Of a stretch of DNA of 64,000 nt, positions 59,401 through 64,000 are shown piece by piece; position 1 is the first letter of the stretch, and each line of letters opens with the position of its first letter. Below the pieces are notes generated by a model. The model had not been told where the DNA came from, did not search any database, and saw only the letters and a program-made list of their open reading frames with translations. The position numbers and the translations under genes were made by a program. This stretch comes from Chrysaora quinquecirrha. Its lineage: Eukaryota > Cnidaria > Scyphozoa > Semaeostomeae > Pelagiidae. The DNA is taken from positions 2,647,943-2,711,942 of the forward strand of contig JACTAT010000010.1 of the NCBI GenBank assembly GCA_014526335.1, in the 5' to 3' direction.

Positions 59401-61461
59401 ATAATCTTCTATCTTCTCGAACTCTGCTATTTTTGCCAGGATCGTAACTTACGGTAACTGAAACGGAAACTTTAATGTGCGCATTTTTAATAAATTATGT
59501 CTTCGTTATTCTTTTAGATTGGAGTGTATTATATTTGTCGGTGATAGTTTTTGGCCTAGCCATGTCACTAATTGGTCTTACTTGGGCACTCTGTTTCTGC
59601 TGTACAAGGTAAAGTTTTGTTGATAAAATATTTATTTTTGTCAAAAAGTTTCTGATCAAAATATATCAATTTAAAGTTTCGTCAAAGTTCTTGAAAAGGG
59701 TCTTTAGAAAAGTTCCTGGATTTTCTCATTTTGGACCTCTTTTGATTAAATTTTGGCACCAAAAGTTCCTTAATAGTTCCTTATTTTCAATTGCGTATTT
59801 AGTGCCGTTAATTGTCATGAATATTATGAAGAGACACTTGTTTGTGTGCAAAGCATGAGACTATCCAAGGAAACATACAAGCGTAACATGCAGTCTATTT
59901 GAGCTTTGACTGCAAATGAATGGAACCGGCTTCCCAATTCTTGATCGTTCGCATTGATAAAAATATTCAAAATTAAAAGTCTCTTAGCTATTCTATCTTT
60001 GGTAGTATGAGTTCTTCAAAGTTATTCTACATGTAGGTTCTTTATAAAGTGGTTCTTTTAAACAAAAAGCGTGTCTTTTTCTCCCTACTTTTGACGAATA
60101 TTACTGTAGTTAATTGGCAACTCTTTTTTACTTGACGGTTATTGTGCTTTTAACCAACAGGCGATCCAGAGGTCGACGGAGAGGAAGGTATTACCCTGTA
60201 AAGAATGATGATGATGACGAAAGCAAAGAAGAGATTATGATGATTTCCAAAGGCAGTGGTATGTTGCAAATACACTTTTACCTGATCAATTCGCAATGTC
60301 ATTAGCTGCTTAAACAGTACTAGTACCAATGTGGGAGTGTGTAGGTCAAACAATGCCATATGATCGTACCTTGCCATACCATCAAACAATGTTTTTGAAA
60401 CATCTGCAATTTGCTTGTCAAGCAAAATGTTTGACTGTTAGGCCATGGCCAAACGATCAAACATTGTTGGTTAAACATTTGAAATTTGCTTGTTAAGCAA
60501 AATTTTTGACCGTTTGGCCACGTCCAAAAACATCACTCGTACTCTACTGTGCTTTTTGCTTGCGTCAAGCAAAAAATGTTTTTGAACTTTTTCAAAAACA
60601 TCACGCCACAAATTTTGCTTACTTTTGCTTGTCAAACAATGTTTGATCGTTTGGCCCCCTTTCCAACATTGCTTGCCAGAAATTTAATTTGTTATTGTCA
60701 TGCTTCAACAACTTGCAACATTTCGGCACCCAGCAACTTCTCTCAACAACAAGGCGTTCGTGTTTGCGCATTAGCAAGGGCTTCGTTGTTCCAAAATGTT
60801 GGAAAAAAATGTTTTGGACGTGGCCAAACGGTCAAACATTTGTTGTAAAGCAAATTTAAAATGTTGGACAAACAATGTTTGATCGTTTGGCCAGGGCCTT
60901 ATGTTGCAAGATATTGCTTGTCAAAAAATTTTTGCATGTCAAAAGAAGAAAGTGTTTCGATGTTTTCGTAAACATTGTTTAGCAAATTCTGCTATGGAAC
61001 AATGTTTTGTGACCTGGCAAAACGGTCAAACATGATTTGAAAAACATATCTCCAAATGTTTGATGAAAAATGTTTTATCGTTTGTTCAGGGCCTAAGTTC
61101 GTCAAAGTTCAGAGTAGAGAATTGTCAAAACAATTTTCCAAACAAAATTGTTTACAGTTTAGCCATGTTCCATAATATTGTTCTTCAAACATGTTTGCTT
61201 TTCGAGAAACTTTTTTTAGGCCCTAAATTTGCTAAAGTTAGGCTTTGAAGTCTCATTTAAAGATAACTTTTCCATAGCCTGAATCGATCTTTTATTTTAT
61301 TTTTAGGAAAATACTTCGCCCACAGCCTGACATTTACTGAGTCAGACGAAGACAGCGAAGAGGAACACACTGTTTTCGACAAAAAGAGACTGAATGGGAA
61401 TGGCTCGGTTAACGGGTCGATAAATGGATCAGTGAAAATGTATAAGACGCATACCATGTGA
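34189..61461 (+). CDS. KIAA0319L: Gene D: KIAA0319/KIAA0319L-type receptor-like protein with MANSC, Frizzled-type CRD and five PKD domains
   Basis: Twenty-seven exons give about 1206 residues (one missing base in exon 5 allowed for). Order: signal peptide, MANSC, Frizzled/ROR-type CRD, acidic Ser/Thr linker, five PKD domains, conserved pre-membrane region, C-rich stalk (SLHGYCD...CICDSFWMQNFF), membrane span, acidic tail. MANSC, five PKD domains, the C-rich stalk and one membrane span are the vertebrate KIAA0319/KIAA0319L plan. Vertebrate members are type I glycoproteins of the surface and endosomal system (KIAA0319L is also the AAV receptor, through its PKD domains). The CRD is, to my knowledge, not in the vertebrate proteins. 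Splice phases agree throughout. MRLMKDISKFTLTILALLFL is preferred as the start because it puts the signal peptide at the N-terminus; an in-frame ATG at 34051 would add 46 residues. Confidence 0.88.
36257..37299 (+). CDS. KIAA0319L: Gene D exons 2-3: short linker
   Basis: Exon 2 (36257-36296) reads (V)AKPGSGLHFMEN and exon 3 (37252-37299) SSLINDSALPELIRVK. Both are tiny; they are called because their phases (1 to 2, 2 to 2) join the MANSC exon to the CRD exon exactly and both have standard splice sites. Confidence 0.62.
36451..36810. repeat. Inverted-repeat element family 2, copy 1
   Basis: ACATATTTTTTATAAGAAAC at the left faces TTTCTTTTAGAAAAATATGT at the right. Internal sequence (AAATTTAAGAAACTCCAGTA) recurs at 58909-59277. 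About 360 bp, in intron 2 of gene D. Confidence 0.75.
38141..39166 (+). CDS. KIAA0319L: Gene D exons 4-5: ten-cysteine Frizzled/ROR-type CRD, one base short
   Basis: Exon 4 (38141-38302) reads CHHYNGKVCKSHL ... FYFFTTQSPSEYDRKLAQAY ... LSPECK; exon 5 (38947-39166) ALFAMCATWYPRCVDQQHPK, LCRRSCEQLQDDWC, then one frame over EYDYDGDMAYVRDVLPTCDD and DPDCVRI. The ten cysteines and the C..Y.G..C, LS..C, PKP..LCR..CE.L...C and LP.CD.LP...CVRIG pattern are those of Frizzled-type CRDs, closest to ROR/MuSK by eye. Exon 5 is 220 nt; 221 is needed. The break is at the AAA at 39063-39065. Confidence 0.8.
38509..38755. repeat. Inverted-repeat element family 1, near-complete copy
   Basis: Left end GGCCCTGGGCAAACGATCAA, right end TTTGATCGTTTGGCCAGGGC, about 245 bp. 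It is one of the clearest complete copies, in intron 4 of gene D between the two CRD exons. Confidence 0.8.
39300..39440. repeat. (TTCAA)n tract and flanking dispersed repeat
   Basis: About six TTCAA units at 39303-39332, followed by TTTATTTGTAAATTACAAG. Such a pentamer next to a conserved end can mark the 3' end of a non-LTR retroelement, but no coding remnant is visible. Confidence 0.4.
39624..39798. repeat. Near-perfect hairpin with about 56-nt arms
   Basis: Arm 39624-39679 (AATCTTTATGAAACTAAAAA onward) is the reverse complement of 39742-39798 apart from one extra T. The loop is about 62 nt. The flanks show no clear target duplication. It is in intron 5 of gene D. Confidence 0.85.
40218..42533 (+). 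CDS. KIAA0319L: Gene D exons 6-8: acidic Ser/Thr-rich linker
   Basis: Exon 6 (40218-40612) encodes about 130 residues rich in Ser, Thr, Asp, Lys (ELPDESKSEELLSSSDLKTT; TLATSVVKRAESGQLKSTPT). Exon 7 (41663-41744) is PPTTRVPLVTVSAESAGETN then LEEESEE; exon 8 (42474-42533) GNKKKGIQSTITPTVAKIPP. It is probably an extended, O-glycosylated spacer between the CRD and the PKD region, as KIAA0319 proteins have before their PKD domains. Phases 1, 0, 1, 1 agree. Confidence 0.75.
40769..41183. repeat. (GACT)n microsatellite, about 415 bp
   Basis: Near-pure GACT units, interrupted by GGCT runs at about 40953-40975 and 41083-41100. It is followed to about 41460 by degenerate CTAA/TAAG tetramers. It lies in intron 6 of gene D; the Ser-Val-Ser-Gln open frame across it on the minus strand is an artefact. 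Confidence 0.97.
41184..41465. repeat. Degenerate (CTAA)n / (GTAA)n tract
   Basis: AACTAACTAACTAACTAA-type tetramers with many substitutions, directly continuing the GACT array; probably the decayed part of the same expansion. Confidence 0.85.
42005..42320 (+). repeat. Imperfect tandem repeat with TACTGTGGTGG units
   Basis: Motifs such as GCGTACTATGGTGGATAAGC and TTATTATGCTTGATGTGGTG recur three times or more with a period near 90-100 bp. It is intronic in gene D. Confidence 0.75.
43250..44619 (+). CDS. KIAA0319L: Gene D exons 9-11: PKD domain 1
   Basis: Exons 43250-43357, 44070-44167, 44523-44619. Strands read VSAGDNKVITLPENKVSLYA, YKFQWYKLSAPKKSHGYMEG, LDLTKLDIPGVYQFKVEVLN, GFVNVTVKP. The aromatic-Trp core (FQWYK), the PGVYQFKV strand and the final VTVKP match KIAA0319-type PKD domains, which lack the WDFGDGS of polycystin. 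Confidence 0.85.
43782..43850. repeat. Inverted-repeat element family 1, fragment
   Basis: CCCTGGCCAAACGATCAAGC and TTTGTCAAACAGTTGGGATT only; the rest is missing. Intron 9 of gene D. Confidence 0.6.
45345..45480. repeat. Short inverted-repeat element
   Basis: ATATAATAACTGTTTCCCTC at about 45362 faces CCCTCGGAAACAGTTATTAT at about 45449. Intron 11 of gene D. Confidence 0.6.
45532..47103 (+). CDS. KIAA0319L: Gene D exons 12-14: PKD domain 2
   Basis: Exons 45532-45624, 46340-46484, 47039-47103. HAPRAVIQPKEVTVKLPTNE, LDGS-KSTDDDKIVKYKWEE, LKNLEAGEYTFRLTVTDSDG, VTVTVLP. The DGS.STDDD motif falls on the exon boundary (donor TCA A|GTAGGC). Confidence 0.88.
47702..49316 (+). CDS. KIAA0319L: Gene D exons 15-17: PKD domain 3 and start of PKD 4
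   Basis: Exons 47702-47802, 48320-48379, 49152-49316. PPVARAGKDVILTLPHNSAT, LYGNGSTDDK, LKYEWTKSADSPSVGDM, ISNLVVGDYTFNLKVTDSAG, VTVVVRP, then NEAPKAVAGSDK opens PKD 4. Three consecutive phase-0 junctions. A 600-bp hexamer array begins within 20 bp after the exon 17 donor. Confidence 0.87.
48150..48275. repeat. Inverted-repeat element family 1, partial copy
   Basis: TTTGCGACATGGCCAAACGG to TTTGATCGGTTGGCCAGGGT; the left end is missing. Confidence 0.6.
48600..49058. repeat. Inverted-repeat element with TTTTTTTATAAGCAACC ends
   Basis: The left end at about 48603 and GGTTGCTTATAAAAAAA at about 49038-49054 are reverse complements. About 455 bp, in intron 16 of gene D. Confidence 0.7.
49330..49925. 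repeat. (TTATTG)n microsatellite, about 595 bp
   Basis: TTATTGTTATTGTTATTG with single-base variants such as TTACTG and TTGTTG. It starts just after the exon 17 donor in gene D. The Ile-Val and Asn-rich open frames across it are artefacts of the repeat. Confidence 0.97.
50002..51363 (+). CDS. KIAA0319L: Gene D exons 18-19: rest of PKD domain 4
   Basis: Exons 50002-50093 and 51215-51363. DLVFPDDSTVLDARKSKDDG, KIVKYKWEKV, then SGPSSLEMKGSDKAVLHVSK, EGSYIFKLTITDDKGLKDTD, VAVNVKK. The motif is DARKSKDD in place of DGSKSTDD. Confidence 0.87.
50501..50678 (-). repeat. tRNA-like SINE, copy 6
   Basis: Minus orientation; the plus strand shows CACCAGTCGCTAGGATCTCA and GCCACGACGCCACGGCATCT. It is in intron 18 of gene D. 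Confidence 0.68.
51394..52135. repeat. Inverted-repeat element family 1 copy, interrupted by another element
   Basis: The left end GGCCCTGGCCAAATGATCAA at 51397 and the right end TTTGATCCTTTGGCTAGAGC near 52110-52130 frame an unrelated palindromic element at about 51703-52010. Confidence 0.65.
51703..52010. repeat. Nested inverted-repeat element
   Basis: Terminal GGCCGGATTACACTAGCATC faces GATGCTAGGTAACGCC, and the inner arm GAGAATATGACAGTGTAAAA faces TTTTACACTGTCATATTCTC exactly. About 305 bp. Confidence 0.78.
52242..55518 (+). CDS. KIAA0319L: Gene D exons 20-21: PKD domain 5
   Basis: Exon 20 (52242-52393) reads NQAPVANAGPDFVVKLPSRS, IDGSKSTDDQQISSYEWIRD; exon 21 (55380-55518) continues AILQLANLVEGDYTFVLTVT, DNRGLKSSDSMTLSVKQ. 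The 3-kb intron between them carries a SINE and three inverted-repeat elements. Confidence 0.88.
52977..53610 (-). repeat. tRNA-like SINE, copy 7, split by an insertion
   Basis: SINE sequence runs 52977-53140 and resumes at 53591 (CACGACGCCACAGCACATTC). The gap holds a 450-bp element, and CCACGA appears on both sides as a likely target duplication. Confidence 0.75.
53141..53590. mobile_element. Non-autonomous inverted-repeat element inserted in a SINE
   Basis: Ends GGGGGCCTATTATAGG and CCTATAATAGACCCCC are inverted repeats. The interior is rich in AGCCGCAAACCG-like motifs. There is no transposase. The interrupted SINE defines its borders. Confidence 0.78.
55080..55222. repeat. Short inverted-repeat element, about 140 bp
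   Basis: AAGTCCCCGCTTATAAGAAA faces TTTCTTAAAAGCGGGGACTT. Intron 20 of gene D. Confidence 0.78.
55996..58399 (+). CDS. KIAA0319L: Gene D exons 22-23: conserved region between PKD 5 and the stalk
   Basis: Exon 22 (55996-56066) reads DSNSLHLVELYLKVDIYSFT then EDNK; exon 23 (58168-58399) KQLLRKLSVVLNVDDKNVVL, GIVLLFYVIDPVLATKMDGS, NLLKQKIGYHGTLFEYKMLR, VEPY. The same blocks (LVEL..D.., RQLAVLLKV, LVFYVQ, FKVLRVD) follow PKD 5 in vertebrate KIAA0319 as I remember it. Phases 1 to 0 to 1 fit. Confidence 0.88.
56311..56740. repeat. Inverted-repeat element family 1, long copy
   Basis: Left GGCCCTGGCCAAACGATCAA, right TAGATTGTTTGGCCAGGGCT, about 430 bp, longer than most copies. The near-identical interior recurs at 60440-60900. 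Intron 22 of gene D. Confidence 0.78.
58525..58647 (+). CDS. KIAA0319L: Gene D exon 24: cysteine-rich stalk
   Basis: CRNNCSLHGYCDRDSKLCIC, DSFWMQNFFKANYGERISNC. The C.C..HG.CD...K.CIC..FWM.N segment is a hallmark of the family. Phase 1 to 1, 123 nt. Confidence 0.92.
58795..59277. repeat. Family 1 fragment followed by inverted-repeat element family 2, copy 2
   Basis: 58795-58900 is the right half of a family 1 element (ends TTTGATCTTCTGGCCAGGGC). 58909-59277 is the second copy of the 360-bp family 2 element (ends CACGTATTTTTTTGTAAGAA and TTCTTATAAAAAAATACGTG). Intron 24 of gene D. Confidence 0.75.
59518..59608 (+). CDS. KIAA0319L: Gene D exon 25: membrane span
   Basis: DWSVLYLSVIVFGLAMSLIG then LTWALCFCCTR. 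91 nt, phase 1 in and 2 out, as in genes A and C. Cysteines at the cytoplasmic edge could be palmitoylated, as an inference. Confidence 0.92.
60161..61461 (+). CDS. KIAA0319L: Gene D exons 26-27: cytoplasmic tail and stop
   Basis: Exon 26 (60161-60258) reads RSRGRRRGRYYPVKNDDDDE, SKEEIMMISKGS; exon 27 (61307-61461) GKYFAHSLTFTESDEDSEEE, HTVFDKKRLNGNGSVNGSIN, ending YKTHTM and TGA at 61459-61461. Basic stop-transfer, then acidic clusters that could serve in sorting. The NGS repeats at the end are unusual. Confidence 0.87.
60340..61240. repeat. Inverted-repeat element family 1, two to three adjoining copies
   Basis: Partial copy from about 60340, long copy 60446-60900 with both ends (GGCCATGGCCAAACGATCAA; TTTGATCGTTTGGCCAGGGC), another at about 60905-61095 and a remnant up to 61225. 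They fill intron 26 of gene D. Confidence 0.75.
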
Positions 61462-62328
61462 TCAGAATTGGTTTCCGTAATTGGCTGGTTTGTTCTGTGA
61501 AAATACCTTGTACATATCATGTGACAGAATACTCATCAGACATTGGATGATTTCGTTGTGCATTGTTTTTGTTCGAAGTGTGCAAAGGTCATTGATTGGA
61601 TAGATCGTCTTGTTCTGTGAGAAAGTACCTGGTACAAATCATGTGACCGGATGTGAAAGAAATTTTGATTTGCAAAGTTTTTTCATGGAATGCCACATGG
61701 AAGAGATGCTAAATTTTCTAAAAGACGAAAGAGGCAAGAGAAAAGTTTTTCGGGAGTAAGGTGAGAGCCACATTTTTCCATCTCAAAAGGAAATCTCGAA
61801 ACAATGACTTTTATTTACCTATAGTTTTATCCTGTTTTTGCTGAAATAAGTTCACAAGTTTTCAATTTAACAAAGTTATTTAATAGAAGCAAAATGGACC
61901 ACAACGCTGATATACATTCATAAAGGAACTATCTAAAATTAATTAACTTTGACGAAATAAGCTAAATAAGACCAAATAGTTTCAAGTATACATACCTTAA
62001 GTTTAGCAATCGTCATCATAAGACACATGCACTGGCCTAGGCTTAGGCCCATTTTAGCGCAGTTTCGACCAGTGACAAATCAAACAATTACTTAGAATAA
62101 ATACAATTATTGACACACAAATCAAATAATTAGATGTAAAATTCTAAATCCTAGATATTCATTTTAAAGCATCTTTGTATTTATATTTTAGTAGCTATAG
62201 ACCACTAGGCCTACCTAATGTATTTGACTAATAATTTTCTAAATTAATGTTGAAGCCAATTGTGACTGCAAACTGTCTTGTTGTACATGTAAATATATAG
62301 GTTGCCTAGAAATTGCATGAAAAATAAA
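61462..62328 (+). other. Probable 3' UTR of gene D
   Basis: No open frame or repeat of note; AATAAA at 62323-62328 is followed by a T/G-rich segment (TGTTTTGTGG), a good poly(A) site. Confidence 0.55.
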
Positions 62329-62502
62329 GGAGAATTCAATGTTTTGTGGAAAAAACTGTCTTGTTTGTTGAAAGCGAGTTTAAGACTTGAATCGTTGAGT
62401 ATCGATCGTTTACTGTGGAATAGAACGACCCCAGGGAGGGGCTGGTTTAGCTGCGCGTGAATACAACAACGACAACGTAAGTGGTAGCAGCGATATAACT
62501 GG

Positions 62503-62918
62503 GATTAGAAACTAAGATAATAAACTTACTAATATCTCTAAACCCTTGCAGAAACTAATTACACTCTCTTTTTTCATAAGAACCAGGAAATTTTGATCGA
62601 GGCTGGCTGTTCTTAACTTTTGCCTTTTTGAGCCTGAAATGTTCTTAATCTGTTCTTAATGCCTCGGTTTCTAAGACACTAATATTTTCGGTGAATGTCT
62701 GGAGTGGCACTAGCTTTGTGCAAAAATGCAGCATGCTTGTATATTTCATTGTTCGCTTGCTTTTTACATTCAGTCTGTCTGTCTTACTTTCATACAAAGC
62801 TGATACTCTTTAGGGCTTATGAAAAGGCCAGCCTGTTCTTACTTTGTTCTTAAAATCTGGGCAAAATCCAGGCTCGTGTTCTTAGAAAATTGTTCTTAAA
62901 AAAAAAGAGTTTCTAATC
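62503..62918. repeat. Inverted-repeat element with GGATTAGAAACT ends
   Basis: GGATTAGAAACT at 62503 faces AGTTTCTAATCC at about 62907. The inside is palindromic with TTCTTAA motifs and GGCTGG / CCAGCC. About 415 bp, no coding. Confidence 0.72.
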
Positions 62919-64000
62919 CTTACAGTTTTAGAAATGTCTTACATGAAGTGATAACGCTGAAAATAAGCTAGAAGAGACTAATGCAAAGGCTTTGTTGTTG
63001 CGCAGTTTCAAACAAATCAAACAATTACTTAGAATAAATACAATTATTACATGAAGTGTAAGCCGCGCTTTTGCAAAGGCTTTGTCGTTGACATTTCAAA
63101 CTAAAAGCTCTGAGAGCATTTACAACATTAGTTAGTTAGGAGTGTCGCAAATTTTTAAAAACCCTCTTTAAAAAATGCTCTACCTTGACCTTAGTAGCAT
63201 ATTGTCATAGTCATTTCATCTAAAAAACAGCTTTTAATTGCATCTATTTCAACTTTTAAAGCTGTCTAAATAAAGTTCTGTCATCCCAGCCATCGTGGGT
63301 AGACGTGTTAAGTTATCCCAGATATTTTACGGAAGTCTGTGAGCATCTATTTGCAAACCAGGAAACTCTTTTGGTGCAAAATTCTTGTTCCATTTGAGAC
63401 AGAATTGGAAAATAGATATTTTGATAGGTGTCTTTTTTCTTCAGAATTGGAGCTTCGAGCACTGTCTTTCCCATGGCTCAACACTTACTGTCATCTTGTT
63501 ACATCTCTTTGTCTTTGAGCCAGTCATCAGTCAGTCAGTCAGTATTTTTGAATTCCATTTTCGCACATGTATGTGAAAATCTCCTATGTTTAATGTTATG
63601 GCATGAACTGTTGCCAGGGTTCTGTCCTGGTCTATAGTAGGTAGTTTTGTCCTAGTTGTCTCGTTGACAGTTGGCGAATCCAATTTTCCTTCTGTCCTGA
63701 TCTATAGTAGCTAGTTTTGTTCTAGTTGTCCCCGAGTTGTCCCGTTGGCCTTATAACTCTTTCTAATACCACTTCGATAACGAAACTAGCTCCTCCGAAT
63801 TGTGTTCTCGTTCTGTTATGTCCAGTATTCTTTGTATTTTTTTACTGTTTAATGTCGCCGCACAGCCTGATTTACAGTTCGATGTCCTGTTCCTTTCGCT
63901 AATCCAATCCTTCTTACCACTTGGCTTGCGAGAGGGCCGTCTACCTTCTTAGAATTTTGGCAACAGTTGTTTTATGCCCTGAATAAATTTTGTATCTTTT
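62919..64000. other. Downstream intergenic stretch, no gene seen
   Basis: Short open frames only, without recognisable motifs. A brief CAGT repeat at about 63525-63543. TCCTGGTCTATAGTAG and TCCTGATCTATAGTAG at about 63626 and 63695 are a small direct duplication of roughly 70 bp. Confidence 0.45.

Overview
The window is intron-rich, AT-rich animal DNA with GT-AG introns and many dispersed inverted-repeat elements. The coding content (MANSC, PKD and Frizzled-type cysteine-rich domains, a meiotic REC114 gene) and repeat style suggest an early-branching metazoan, most likely an anthozoan cnidarian. That placement is inference; nothing here fixes the species. I see no rRNA, tRNA, CRISPR or bacterial-type features.

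Layout. (1) 528-2189 (+): the 3' exons of a REC114-like meiotic gene, whose 5' end lies off the window. (2) 2190-4550: a gene-free stretch with an 80-bp minisatellite. (3) 11400-4552 (-), gene A: signal peptide, four MANSC domains, one membrane span, short cytoplasmic tail. (4) 12666-18805 (+), gene B: divergent from gene A across about 1.3 kb; signal peptide, four MANSC domains, and apparently a stop with no membrane span. (5) 22184-31483 (+), gene C: signal peptide, six MANSC domains, membrane span, tail. (6) 34189-61461 (+), gene D: a 27-exon KIAA0319/KIAA0319L-type protein with signal peptide, one MANSC, a ten-cysteine Frizzled/ROR-type CRD, an acidic Ser/Thr linker, five PKD domains, the conserved C-rich stalk, membrane span and tail. 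(7) 61462-64000: its 3' UTR and repeats.

Genes A, C and D share a membrane-span exon of exactly 91 nt with the same intron phases and an aromatic-start motif, and the MANSC exons share phase 1 borders. The cluster therefore looks like a local expansion in which a KIAA0319-type gene gave rise to MANSC-only relatives. The window holds 15 MANSC domains. The products are probably cell-surface or secreted proteins; their ligands are unknown.

Eight positions in the MANSC/KIAA0319 exons lack exactly one base. Most fall in short homopolymers, and there is intact homology on both sides. Counting these, all four gene models close in frame. This looks like assembly error rather than old pseudogenes, although five of the eight fall in gene C.

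Introns carry a very abundant inverted-repeat family (termini like GGCCCTGGCCAAACGATCAA), at least six other inverted-repeat elements, seven copies of a tRNA-like SINE, and long microsatellites.
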